DNA of 64,000 bases from UBA7374 sp965660635 (GCA_965660635.1 CBFIAS010000001.1:101106-165105), one strand, 5' to 3'; shown: positions 7,280-15,506, counted from the first letter of the stretch. Notes: generated by a model from the sequence alone, not told the origin. Made by a program: numbers and translations.

Positions 7280-9070
7280 ATGTCATCGATCCGAATACTT
7301 CCTGACCGGGTAGCCAACCAGATCGCCGCCGGAGAGGTGATTGAGCGCCCCGTCGCGGTGGTCAAGGAACTGGTGGAAAACAGCATCGACGCAGGCGCCA
7401 CCCGCATCGAGGTGGAGTTCCGCAACGGGGGCAAATCCTACCTGCGGGTGGAGGACAACGGCAAGGGCATGACACCGGACGAGGCCCTGCTCTCTCTTGA
7501 GCGGCACGCCACCAGCAAGATCCGCGAGGCCGCCGATCTCGACTCAGTCGAGAGCTTCGGCTTCCGCGGGGAGGCCCTGCCCTCCATCGCCTCGGTCAGC
7601 CGCTTCACCCTCCGCACCCGCGCGGAAGGCGCTGAACACGGCACGGAAATCCGGATCAATGGCGGCAGGCTCCTCGACAAAAAGGACTGCGGGATGCCCG
7701 TCGGCACGGTCATCGAGGTGGCGCACCTCTTCAACTCAGTCCCCGCCCGGCGCAAATTCCTCAAGACCGACGCCACGGAGAGCGCCCACATCGCGCACGC
7801 CGCCCGGCTCTTTGCCGTGGCCCACCCGGAGATCGCCTTCAGCCTCCTGGAAAACGGGCGCAGCCTCTTCCGCTCGCCCGCCTGCAACAACATCCAGGAA
7901 CGCGTCGCTGAAATCTGGGGGAAGCGACTCGCGGATGACCTGCTGCCCGTCCATGCGGAAGACCCCAAAACCGGACTACGCCTGAGTGGACTCACCGCCA
8001 AGCCCGGCGTAGGCCGCTCTACCCGCCGGGAAATGGTCACTCTGGTCAACAACCGGCCAGTGGACAACCGTACCCTCGGCTTCGCCGTGCTCGACGCCTA
8101 CCACGGGCGCATCCAGAAGGGACGCTACCCGCCCGCCTTTCTCTTTCTCCGCATCGATCCCGCGCAAGTCGATGTCAATGTTCATCCGGCCAAGCGTGAG
8201 GTGCGCTTCCGCGACGAGAGCGTGGTCCGGCGCTTCGTCCTGGAATCCATCACGGAGGCTCTTTCCCGCGCGTCCGTCACCGATTCCGCCCGATCGGATG
8301 TGGCAACCAAGCAACCAACAGCGGAAAGCCAGCCTGAAAACGCCGCACCGCCGCCAATGCCGATGCCGATGCCGCAATCAGAGCGGCCAAGACTGCCCCG
8401 TCCGCGCCCCGATACCGCGCCCGCACCGGCCCCGAACCAGCCCGCTGAAAATCCGTCAAGCGCCGCTGCCCCCCCTCGAAAAAGCCCGGCCACCGCCCCC
8501 GGCTGGCGGCTGATCGCACGTTTCCAGCAGCGGTTCGCCCTCTTTGAGACAGCCAGCGGGCTCGTCATGCTGCACCTGCAACACGCCGCCCAACGCATCC
8601 GGCACGAGCAGATCGAGGACGACTACGAGCGCTCCAGCGCGGCCAGTCAGCCACTGCTCCTCCCCATCCCAATTGAACTGGAGCCGGTCGCCGCCGAACT
8701 GCTCTCCGCGCAAGTCGCTCGACTCCGGCGCAACGGCTTTGCCATCGAACCGTTTGGACGCAACTTCCACCGGATCGAGGCAGTGCCCGCCTGGCTGCCC
8801 GACGGGCAGGCGGAGGACTTCATCCGAGACTTCATCGACCTGGCCAGGCAGCGCGACGGGCGGCAGAACGGAGAATCCCTCTGCCGGGAGGCCCTCGTGC
8901 GTCTGGCCTGCCAGGACCGGTACCGGGGCGACCTCCCGCAAAGCGACGAAGCCGTCCAGCGACTAGCCGCCCGGCTGCTGGCCTGCCGCATCCCCCACAC
9001 CGCTCCCTCTGGAAAACCGACCCTGACCGAAACCAGCTGGAGCGAGTGGAGCCGGCGGTTCAGTGAATGA
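7280..9070 (+). CDS. mutL: DNA mismatch repair protein MutL
   Basis: MutL couples mismatch recognition by MutS to strand incision and excision. The 596-residue protein starts with the GHKL ATPase domain: IAAGEVIERP, KELVENSIDAGA, EDNGKGM (58-64) and GFRGEALPSI. A proline/alanine-rich linker (about 340-410) leads to the C-terminal dimerisation domain. That domain lacks the endonuclease signature of most bacterial MutL proteins. The DQHAxxExxxxE motif reads LQHAAQRIRHE (from Leu433), ACHxxxR reads ACQDRYR (543-549), and the CPHGRP site reads APSGKP (575-580). The protein is therefore probably not a nuclease. No mutS or mutH lies in the window. Confidence 0.95.
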   Translation: MSSIRILPDRVANQIAAGEVIERPVAVVKELVENSIDAGATRIEVEFRNGGKSYLRVEDNGKGMTPDEALLSLERHATSKIREAADLDSVESFGFRGEALPSIASVSRFTLRTRAEGAEHGTEIRINGGRLLDKKDCGMPVGTVIEVAHLFNSVPARRKFLKTDATESAHIAHAARLFAVAHPEIAFSLLENGRSLFRSPACNNIQERVAEIWGKRLADDLLPVHAEDPKTGLRLSGLTAKPGVGRSTRREMVTLVNNRPVDNRTLGFAVLDAYHGRIQKGRYPPAFLFLRIDPAQVDVNVHPAKREVRFRDESVVRRFVLESITEALSRASVTDSARSDVATKQPTAESQPENAAPPPMPMPMPQSERPRLPRPRPDTAPAPAPNQPAENPSSAAAPPRKSPATAPGWRLIARFQQRFALFETASGLVMLHLQHAAQRIRHEQIEDDYERSSAASQPLLLPIPIELEPVAAELLSAQVARLRRNGFAIEPFGRNFHRIEAVPAWLPDGQAEDFIRDFIDLARQRDGRQNGESLCREALVRLACQDRYRGDLPQSDEAVQRLAARLLACRIPHTAPSGKPTLTETSWSEWSRRFSE

Positions 9071-9114
9071 TTCCAATGACGCCTCGAAAATGTTGCCCAA
9101 TTATTCCAAAGTAT

Positions 9115-9144
9115 TTGCAAAATTCCCTGTGACGCTTGTTATGA
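9115..9144 (+). promoter_or_regulatory. Possible sigma70-like promoter of the deoC-like gene
   Basis: TTGCAA (9115-9120) and TTATGA (9139-9144) are separated by 18 bases and lie just upstream of the ATG at 9160. The resulting leader would be under 15 bases. Weak evidence. Confidence 0.25.
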
Positions 9145-9159
9145 CACTCTCTGCCATTC

Positions 9160-9855
9160 ATGCGCCCTGAGCAAATAGCGAGTTTTCTGGATTCCACGAA
9201 TCTGAAACTGGATTCGACGGATGCGGAGTTGTGCGCCCTCTGCGACGAGGCCGCTGAATCCAACTTCGCTGCCGTCTGCGTCTACCCGGCAGATGTCACC
9301 ATCTGCTCCAGCATCCTCTACAACTCGCCGGTCAAGGTGTGCTCCGTCATCGCCTTTCCCCACGGGCGCTCCAGCCTCTCCGCCAAGCGTGCGGAAATCC
9401 TCGAGGCCCGGGAACACGGAGCCTCCGAAATTGACCTGGTGTTAAACTACCACAACCTGCGAGCCGGAGAAAAGAGCCTGGCTGCGGACGAGGCCTCCAT
9501 CCTCTGCGAGACGGCCCGAAGCGTCGGACTGCTTGCCAAGATCATCGTGGAGACCGGCAGCCTGAAGAAGAAACAGAAGCTGCACGCCCTGAAAATCTGC
9601 GAGCAAGCCGGGGCAGGCTTCATCCAGACCGCAACCGGCTTCGGCCCGGAAGGGGACGATGCCGCAGATATCGCTTTTTTCCGGAAGCACCGGGCCAACG
9701 GCATCGGCATCAAAGCCGGCTCCGGTGCACGCAGCCATGCCGACGCGGTCGCCCTAATCGAGGCCGGCGCCGGACGGCTGGGAGTCACCAATGCCGGAAA
9801 GATCCTCGAAGCGGCACGCCAAGCAGTACCGGAAGGCGCAGTTCACGCCGACTGA
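9160..9855 (+). CDS. deoC: DeoC/LacD-fold protein, deoxyribose-phosphate aldolase homologue lacking the Schiff-base lysine
   Basis: The 231-residue sequence aligns over its whole length with deoxyribose-phosphate aldolase (2-deoxyribose 5-phosphate to glyceraldehyde 3-phosphate and acetaldehyde). The first catalytic aspartate is conserved (EIDLVLNYHNL, Asp92), and so is the second lysine (GIKAGSGARS, Lys185). The segment that normally reads F-[IV]-K-T-S-T-G and carries the Schiff-base lysine reads FIQTATGF, with Gln156 (codon CAG) in its place. Unless a neighbouring residue substitutes, ordinary aldolase chemistry is not expected, so the standard name should be used with care. It is convergent with the peptidase gene, 13 bases apart. 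Confidence 0.85.
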   Translation: MRPEQIASFLDSTNLKLDSTDAELCALCDEAAESNFAAVCVYPADVTICSSILYNSPVKVCSVIAFPHGRSSLSAKRAEILEAREHGASEIDLVLNYHNLRAGEKSLAADEASILCETARSVGLLAKIIVETGSLKKKQKLHALKICEQAGAGFIQTATGFGPEGDDAADIAFFRKHRANGIGIKAGSGARSHADAVALIEAGAGRLGVTNAGKILEAARQAVPEGAVHAD

Positions 9856-9868
9856 TGCCTCTGCTGGC

Positions 9869-10879
9869 TCAGCGAAAGTCAAATAGCTTCTTCAAGTCCT
9901 CCAGCGTGCCCTTGGAGATCCTCGGACCGGAGGGGGCAAGATCGAGCACCCGCTTGCAGGACTGTTCTTCGAGCAAGCGCGACTGGTAGCTGAGGATTTG
10001 CACATCCCCCGGACGACCGTCAAGCCCCTCGGCGGCGAAGCGCGGCGTCCACTCCCGGGGAACCCCGTAGCGGGTGAAGGCGATATCCCATGCGACGGTT
10101 CCGGCCCGATCATAAGGACGGGTGACCAGAGAGGGATGGCGCTTGACGAAGTCGGGGACGGAGCGGCTGAAAACACGGATCCGGGCGACCGCGGGCAACG
10201 AGGCGAGGTGGCTCCTCATGCTATTCGCCCGCCCGTCCCGCAAGGCGCGGTAGAAGGCGAGCGGATCGATCCCGGCAAGGTTCATCCCGTTCCACAAGCC
10301 ATGACGGTTCGGCTCCTTGAAGGGCTGCCGGTCGTACCATTCCTGGAAGCGGTCGGACAGGCGGAAGCCGACCTCAAAATGCAGATGCGCCCGCGACTTG
10401 GGGATGGTGTACCCGCCGGCGGAACGCCCCATGCGGCCCAGAACCGTTCCGGACTCAACGCGCGTGCCGGGCCGCACACCCCCGGCGATGCCGGCGAGGT
10501 GGGAGTAGAGGGAATAAAAGACCGGATCTTCCCCATCGTGCTCGACCACCACGTAGCAACCGTAGCTGCTGTGCCCGGAGGTCTGGTTGATGTGAACCAC
10601 CCGCCCGGGCAGGATGCTGTAGACCGGATCCACCGCCTCACCGGAGCGGTCACGCCGGAGCGGGAAGAGGTCGATCCCCTCGTGGAATTTCCTGCCATCG
10701 TTGCGGACGCAGCCGAAAAGCCCCGACTCGATCTTTCCGGAAGAGGACGGCTGGATGAAACTCTCAAGCCCGCGGCCCTGCTGGAAAGCAGGATTGGGCG
10801 TGGGCCAGACCATGCCGGAGAGGAATCCGGGAAGGGCCTGGGCGAAAGAACAAAAAAGCAGGATGGCGAACCGGCCCAT
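9869..10879 (-). CDS. Secreted M23-family (LytM) metallopeptidase
   Basis: A 336-residue protein with an N-terminal signal-like segment (ILLFCSFAQALPGFLSG) and an M23 domain over about residues 50-175. The zinc ligands are in KFHEGIDLF (His66, Asp70) and in AHLHFEV (His165, His167). YSHLAG and VLGRMGRSAGG are also typical. M23 enzymes cleave peptidoglycan cross-links or act as degenerate activators; here the zinc residues are intact, so it is probably active in the periplasm. The C-terminal 160 residues match nothing I recognise. It follows a lipoprotein gene by 7 bases on the same strand and is probably co-transcribed. Confidence 0.87.
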   Translation of the reverse strand: MGRFAILLFCSFAQALPGFLSGMVWPTPNPAFQQGRGLESFIQPSSSGKIESGLFGCVRNDGRKFHEGIDLFPLRRDRSGEAVDPVYSILPGRVVHINQTSGHSSYGCYVVVEHDGEDPVFYSLYSHLAGIAGGVRPGTRVESGTVLGRMGRSAGGYTIPKSRAHLHFEVGFRLSDRFQEWYDRQPFKEPNRHGLWNGMNLAGIDPLAFYRALRDGRANSMRSHLASLPAVARIRVFSRSVPDFVKRHPSLVTRPYDRAGTVAWDIAFTRYGVPREWTPRFAAEGLDGRPGDVQILSYQSRLLEEQSCKRVLDLAPSGPRISKGTLEDLKKLFDFR

Positions 10880-10886
10880 CAGACGT

Positions 10887-11375
10887 TCAACGTTTCTTCT
10901 TCAGCGCGGCGATACTGGCCTTGAGATCCAGCACGAGCTGCCCCATCTCCTCGTCCTTGACCTCGACGAAAGTGTAGAGCTTGCCGTCGTTCATCACAAT
11001 GTCGATGTGGCGGGCGCCGATCGGCTCGTCGTTGGTGGTGAAGACCAGGCGGCTGCCCCGGTTTGTCACCGAAACACGGTATAGCGCGCGGGCCCCGGTA
11101 TCGTTCATCTCGATGAGAAGCGCCAGGCCCATGTCCACCTTGACCAGTTCGACATTGAGAATGTCCAGCTCGGTGATGACCGGCTCGCGGTCGACAAAGA
11201 TCTCGGTGCCGCTGACCGGCAACCGGAGCGTCTTCCCACGCAGGGCACCGTATTGCGAGCCGCGCGATTCCACCATGATGCGGGGAACCAGCATGTTCTC
11301 GACCTCTGGAGTGGTCTTACAGGCCGGAAGCATCCAAAGACAAAGGAGGGGAAGGAGGGGCAAGAGTCTTTTCAT
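10887..11375 (-). CDS. Lipoprotein with SecD P1-head-like domain
   Basis: The 162-residue protein starts with a signal peptide and lipobox (LLCLWMLPAC; Cys19), so it should be lipidated and membrane-anchored. The body contains LLIEMNDTGARALYRVS, then GSRLVFTTNDEPIGARHID. This resembles the region of SecD (P1 head) that reads roughly L-x-F-T-x-x-G-A ... G-x-x-L-A-x-x-x-D. The similarity is modest and was judged by eye. The C-terminus is a charged helix (LVLDLKASIAALKKKR). It lies between a hypothetical gene and the LytM peptidase, all on the minus strand, which suggests an envelope role. Confidence 0.7.
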   Translation of the reverse strand: MKRLLPLLPLLCLWMLPACKTTPEVENMLVPRIMVESRGSQYGALRGKTLRLPVSGTEIFVDREPVITELDILNVELVKVDMGLALLIEMNDTGARALYRVSVTNRGSRLVFTTNDEPIGARHIDIVMNDGKLYTFVEVKDEEMGQLVLDLKASIAALKKKR

Positions 11376-11392
11376 GGCAGAATGGGCGGATG

Positions 11393-11896
11393 TTAAAAAA
11401 TCAACTCGCCAATGGCGTCCTCGATACCCTCCATCAGGCTCGCAGAGACAGTGACCACCGGCACATCAAAGGTGCGCTTGCTCTTGACGTGGAGGTAGGG
11501 CTGCTCGCCATCAATCCGGCGGGGGCCAACCGCCCGCAGGACACGCTTGCGCTCCAGCAGAAGCGCCAGTAGATGCTGCAGGGCCTGCTTCTCGGGGGGC
11601 GGCTCCTCCCCTTCCGGCCCGTCGCTGAACAGGGAGAGAAAGAAATCCTCGGCCGACTGCAGGGTGGCGGGAGCGCTGCCCGAATCTGCGTCCGGCTCTT
11701 CCACCTGGCGGCTCCACCGGCCGAGCAACGGCCCCGGGAGGGCAAAGCCTTCCACCTCCGATTCCAGCAAATCGCTGCGGCACAGTTCGCCCGCCTCCCC
11801 GTCCATGTGGATCAAGCAGGCCACCCGCTCGCCGGGATTGAAGTGCGTGCCGGTTCGGGCGGAGCAGTCCGCCATTGTCTTGATCTGCCATTCCAT
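11393..11896 (-). CDS. Conserved hypothetical protein
   Basis: The start at ATG 11896 (167 aa) is preferred over ATG 11938 because AGGA stands at a proper distance before it and because MEWQIK looks like a natural N-terminus. The N-terminal third has CSARTGTHFNPGERVACLI and LCRSDLLESE, with cysteines in a zinc-ribbon-like spacing. The middle is a helical stretch (KQALQHLLALLLERKRVLR). Proteins with this layout are, from memory, widespread in planctomycetes and verrucomicrobia without an assigned role. It is 17 bases upstream of the lipoprotein gene and probably heads that operon. Confidence 0.7.
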   Translation of the reverse strand: MEWQIKTMADCSARTGTHFNPGERVACLIHMDGEAGELCRSDLLESEVEGFALPGPLLGRWSRQVEEPDADSGSAPATLQSAEDFFLSLFSDGPEGEEPPPEKQALQHLLALLLERKRVLRAVGPRRIDGEQPYLHVKSKRTFDVPVVTVSASLMEGIEDAIGELIF

Positions 11897-12013
11897 TGTC
11901 CTGCAATGATCCACCGCGATCCGCTCCGCGACAAGCATCGATTCGTTTTAACTTGCCGCAACCGCCTTTCCGCAAGTTAGATTAAAACATCCACTGCCTA
12001 CCTTTTGCCCGCA

Positions 12014-12694
12014 ATGAGCCGAACCATCGCCATCGGAGACGTCCACGGCTGCGCCGAGGAATTCGCTGAGCTACTCCAACTGCTCAATCCGGGAAACGGT
12101 GACCGCGTGATCCAGTTGGGCGACCTGATCAACCGGGGGCCGGACAGCCATGGTGCTGTCCGCATCGCCCGCGAGAAAGGCATTGAGGCCATCCTCGGCA
12201 ACCACGAGTTGCGCGTTCTCACCGCCCTGCGAGAGAACCGGCCCGACCTGCTCAAGGACTACGACTTGCAGACGATCAAGCAACTCGACAAGGAAGACTG
12301 GGCCTACCTGGAGAGCCTGCCAAAGTTCAAATACGATGGTCACTCCGACACTGTCTTCATCCACGGCGGCTTCCTTCCCGGCGAGCCATGGATGAAGCAA
12401 TCCATTGAGGTGACCACCAGCATTCAGGTGATCGATGCCGATGGCCGCCCGGCCAAGCGCTCTGATGCGCCCGACGCACCCGCCTGGGCTGATAGCTGGG
12501 AAGGCCCCCCCTTTGTCGTCTACGGGCACACTCCGCGGCCCAAGGTCTACAAACGCAAGGCTTCCGTCGGCATTGACACCGGCTGCGTCTACGGCGGCTA
12601 CCTCACGGCCTACATCCTTGAAGAGAAGCGCTTCATCCAGGTGCGGGCCAGCCGCACCTACGCCCACAGCAAACGCCTCCCCGATCCAGTCTAG
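12014..12694 (+). CDS. Metallophosphoesterase (serine/threonine phosphatase/ApaH-like)
   Basis: A calcineurin-like phosphoesterase of 226 residues from ATG 12014 (a TTG at 12005 is less likely). All metal-site motifs are present in order: IGDVHGC, GDLINRGPDS, GNHE, and later VFIHGG and YGHTP. This arrangement is that of PPP-type protein phosphatases and diadenosine tetraphosphatases. The late segment SVGIDTGCVYGGYLTA is also typical. Substrate is uncertain (phosphoprotein or Ap4A). The gene stands alone between the hypothetical minus-strand gene and the heptamer array. Confidence 0.88.
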   Translation: MSRTIAIGDVHGCAEEFAELLQLLNPGNGDRVIQLGDLINRGPDSHGAVRIAREKGIEAILGNHELRVLTALRENRPDLLKDYDLQTIKQLDKEDWAYLESLPKFKYDGHSDTVFIHGGFLPGEPWMKQSIEVTTSIQVIDADGRPAKRSDAPDAPAWADSWEGPPFVVYGHTPRPKVYKRKASVGIDTGCVYGGYLTAYILEEKRFIQVRASRTYAHSKRLPDPV

Positions 12695-12724
12695 AACTTG
12701 AACCGCCACAGAGGACCCCGGTCC

Positions 12725-12771
12725 TTCGACGTTCGATGCTCAACGTTCAACGTTCAACGCTCGATGTTTCC
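12725..12771. repeat. Intergenic TTCGACG/TTCAACG heptamer array
   Basis: Six consecutive 7-bp units (TTCGACG, TTCGATG, CTCAACG, TTCAACG, TTCAACG, CTCGATG) and a trailing TTTCC lie between the phosphoesterase and MBL genes. The sequence class is that of 2327-2364 and of the interior of the element at 3749-4109. The remainder of 12695-12877 shows no gene. Confidence 0.8.
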
Positions 12772-12877
12772 GGGCCTACAGGCCTTGGCAGGGAGCCCTT
12801 GCAGATGCCGATCTTTTACAACTCCTTTTCTTTGACTCCTGTCCCGGTTTCTAGATAATGAACTTTTTCCTTTATCA

Positions 12878-13831
12878 GTGAACTTTGGCGTCATCATCTG
12901 GGGATCCTGCGGCTCGCTGCCTTCGCCCGCTACATCCATGGACATCCGGCGAAAGCTGCATGCAGCGCTTTGGGCGGCGCGCGACAGCCATTTCAGGGAT
13001 CCCTCGCAAGTTGATGCCTTCATTGCCAGCCTTCCGCAGGGCACCCAGGGCACCTACCGGGCCAATACTTCCTGCGTGCAGATCGAAACCGGCGGCAACG
13101 ACGTGATACTCTGCGACGCAGGAACCGGCATCCGCGACTACGCCCTCTCACTCCCGGCAGATGCCGCACCGCGCACCTACCACATCTTCCTCTCCCATCT
13201 GCACTGGGATCATATCCAGGGCTTCCCCTTCTTTTCCCCGGCCTACACACCCGGCAACCGCATTGTCCTGCACGGATTCCACAAGGAGACCGAGGCAGTG
13301 CTCCGGCAGCAGATGGAAGCCCCCTGCTTTCCCGTGCCCTTTGATAGCATGCAGGCCGACATCGAATTCGACATCAGCGGGGAAGGTGACTCTTTCGACC
13401 TCGGCGAGGTGCAGGTGCGGACCATCCGGCAGGACCACCCCGGCGGTTCCTGGGGCTACCGTTTTGAACGCGGGGGCAAGGCCATCGTCTACTCGACCGA
13501 CGCCGAGCACGCCCCGGACAAACGCCCGGAGGACTGCCCCTTTATTGATTTTTTCCGCGGGGCAGACATCCTGATCTTCGACGCGCAATACACGCGCGAG
13601 CAGGTGGCCAACGAGAAGCGCAACTGGGGCCACTCCGACCACAGCACCGCCATTGAGATCGCTGGAAGGGCCGGCGTCGGACAGCTTGTCTTTTTCCACC
13701 ATGAACCGGGCTACTCCGACGCCGAAATCGAGGCGATGTTCGCCGAGGCTCTGGACTCGGCCAACAGCGGAGACCGCCCCCGCCCGCAACATCTTGTGCT
13801 GGCTTTTGACGGCCTTCGCCTGGAGGCTTGA
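12878..13831 (+). CDS. MBL-fold metallo-hydrolase
   Basis: A 317-residue metallo-beta-lactamase-fold enzyme; the start is GTG 12878 (NFGVIIWGSCGS, the usual first strand and turn). The zinc motif is SHLHWDH, followed by later histidines in RQDHPGG, STDAEH and GHSDHST, and HHEP near the end. Spacing and the GxxGS N-terminus resemble RNase Z-like and phosphodiesterase-like members, often annotated as cyclic-phosphodiesterase or ribonuclease-Z superfamily proteins. An insertion at residues about 30-60 precedes the metal site. It is followed 39 bases later by an exonuclease gene on the same strand, so a nucleic-acid or nucleotide substrate is possible. Confidence 0.85.
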   Translation: MNFGVIIWGSCGSLPSPATSMDIRRKLHAALWAARDSHFRDPSQVDAFIASLPQGTQGTYRANTSCVQIETGGNDVILCDAGTGIRDYALSLPADAAPRTYHIFLSHLHWDHIQGFPFFSPAYTPGNRIVLHGFHKETEAVLRQQMEAPCFPVPFDSMQADIEFDISGEGDSFDLGEVQVRTIRQDHPGGSWGYRFERGGKAIVYSTDAEHAPDKRPEDCPFIDFFRGADILIFDAQYTREQVANEKRNWGHSDHSTAIEIAGRAGVGQLVFFHHEPGYSDAEIEAMFAEALDSANSGDRPRPQHLVLAFDGLRLEA

Positions 13832-13870
13832 ACCGCCTCCGACCGCCTCCGGAAATCCTTGAACAAGCGA

Positions 13871-14488
13871 ATGGAAAAACCGAACGGATCACCGCACCCT
13901 GCCACGCACCGCATCTCCAAGGCGGAGATCAACGAACTGCCTCTCATTGCCTGGGACGGTCGTATCGAAATTCTCGATACAATGGAAAAGATGGAGGCCG
14001 CGGCGGGACAGCTGGCGAAAGAGGCGCACCTAGGCTTCGACACGGAGACCCGCCCCAGTTTCCGCAAGGGCGAGCACTACCCGCCCGCGCTTGTGCAACT
14101 GGCGACCGCTGACTGCGTCTATCTCTTCCGCATCTCCAAGACAAAGACCCTGGCGCCGCTGCTGCCGGTCCTCGAGGCGGAAGACATCCGCAAGACCGGG
14201 GTGGCCATCGCGGACGACGTTAAGGAACTCCGCGCGATGGAGGACTTCCGGCCGGCAGGCTTCGTTGAAGTGTCCGACCTGACAAGGCAGCTCGGCTACG
14301 AGAACCGCGGACTGCGGGCACTGGCCGCCCTGCTCCTCGGCGGACGCATCAGCAAGGCCGCGCAAGTCACCAACTGGGCACGGGAGAAACTGGACGAAAA
14401 GCAGGTCCGCTACGCCGCGACCGACGCCTGGATCAGCCGCGAGATCTATCTTCGCGCAGTAGCCGGGCAGGAAAAGGACCCGGGCTAA
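13871..14488 (+). CDS. 3'-5' exonuclease, RNase D-like (DEDDy)
   Basis: A 205-residue single-domain exonuclease from ATG 13871 (a TTG at 13859 is in frame). The first DEDD motif is LGFDTETRP, the second falls in GVAIADDVKEL, and the DEDDy motif is YAATDAWISREIY. There is no HRDC domain, unlike the longer RNase D gene at 34841. Short proteins of this type trim RNA or DNA 3' ends. The gene ends exactly where the inverted-repeat element at 14489 begins. Confidence 0.85.
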   Translation: MEKPNGSPHPATHRISKAEINELPLIAWDGRIEILDTMEKMEAAAGQLAKEAHLGFDTETRPSFRKGEHYPPALVQLATADCVYLFRISKTKTLAPLLPVLEAEDIRKTGVAIADDVKELRAMEDFRPAGFVEVSDLTRQLGYENRGLRALAALLLGGRISKAAQVTNWAREKLDEKQVRYAATDAWISREIYLRAVAGQEKDPG

Positions 14489-14613
14489 CCCGGACATTGC
14501 ACCAGTTTGTTGGTGTTGATTTACAAGTCATCACACGTGAGTTGCTTCCGGATTTTTGTGAAAAATCCGCAGTTCACCCCAAGAGACACCAACAAACTGG
14601 TGCAATATCCGGG
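14489..14613. repeat. BIME-like pair of inverted palindromes between convergent genes; probable two-way terminator
   Basis: Two 28-bp arms (14489-14516 and 14586-14613) are inverted copies with one mismatch. Each arm contains its own small hairpin (CACCA ... TGGTG). Between them is a third perfect hairpin, CGGATTTTT-GTG-AAAAATCCG (14549-14569). The 125-bp unit exactly fills the space between the stop codon of the exonuclease and the stop codon of the opposing pseudopilin gene. The design is that of paired REP sequences and would fold strongly in RNA from either strand. Confidence 0.75.
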
Positions 14614-15498
14614 CTAGATCGGCCGGGAGGGGAAGTAGACCCGTCGGTAGAATACCTGGCTGTGCTCGAGGAGGACTTCATCCAGCGTGCTGCCGGTGAG
14701 ATCGAGATTCTGGAGGATCTCCGCTCCCTCGTCGGAAAGCACGGTGAGTCGGATGTCTGCATAGGCCAAAGGCCGCTGGAAGCGCGGCCCAGCTGCGGCA
14801 GACGCTCCGGCGCCTACTGTAGAAGAAGTTCCACCAAAAATGGTGTTCCCGTCAACCCGTGTGGAGGTATCCGGATTGCCGTCGTCTTCGACATGAAACT
14901 CGATCTCGAAGCTGGCGATGTTGCTCACCAGGTAGTCGTCCGGGCCGATGTTATTGCCACCGCCGCCGGAAGCCCAGTTCCCCCATGCCTCAAGATCCTC
15001 CTGATTGCCCACGCCCATCAGGTCGTTGAAGGTGGTCTCGGCATTGATGATCCTGCGGTAGAGGACGAAGAGCTGGTCGTCACCGCTATCATCGCCGGTT
15101 ATGGGGTTGGCAAAGCGGAGCTGGTAAGCGATGGCGCAAATGTCGCCCGGCCCCTCAGGACGGTCGAGGGCTGGTGAGAAGAGGCGGAGCGAGACGGTAT
15201 TGGTCGTCCCACCCAGAACAGGCAGAGCGGCGTTTTCCGCCCGCAGCCACTGCATATCGTTGTTGCGGAAGACGGCGGTCTCCAGGTCCTGGGTGATCAG
15301 CTCCATGGCGATGCGGGCGCTGGCCAGGGCAGTGAGACGGCCGGAGGAGCGGGTCCAGACGTTGAGCACCTGGCTGGTGATCTGGATGACCAGGCCGACG
15401 AGTATGACCATAATGGCGGTGGCCACCATGATCTCGATCAGGGTAAAGGCGCGCTTGGCGCGGCGGCGTGCTCCGGCGGGTATCGTTGGCTTCTTCAT
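14614..15498 (-). CDS. Pseudopilin, GspJ-like (Verru_Chthon cassette C-like)
   Basis: The last gene of the pseudopilin operon encodes 294 residues. A basic leader ends before the cleavage/methylation motif AFTLIEIMVATAIMVILVG, which carries the invariant Glu5. The rest is a large periplasmic domain (ALASARIAMELITQDLETAV, then LRLFSPALDRPEG). By size and by the early SGRLTALAS pattern it corresponds to GspJ minor pseudopilins, and it resembles the verrucomicrobial prepilin family called cassette protein C. It starts 8 bases after the previous gene. The product should be processed by a prepilin peptidase not present in this window. Confidence 0.85.
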   Translation of the reverse strand: MKKPTIPAGARRRAKRAFTLIEIMVATAIMVILVGLVIQITSQVLNVWTRSSGRLTALASARIAMELITQDLETAVFRNNDMQWLRAENAALPVLGGTTNTVSLRLFSPALDRPEGPGDICAIAYQLRFANPITGDDSGDDQLFVLYRRIINAETTFNDLMGVGNQEDLEAWGNWASGGGGNNIGPDDYLVSNIASFEIEFHVEDDGNPDTSTRVDGNTIFGGTSSTVGAGASAAAGPRFQRPLAYADIRLTVLSDEGAEILQNLDLTGSTLDEVLLEHSQVFYRRVYFPSRPI

Positions 15499-15506
15499 AG
15501 TTCTGT

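Noticed and set aside
14496..14606. CRISPR-like repeat with spacer
   Set aside because: There are only two copies, inverted rather than direct, with a hairpin between them; no cas genes are present.
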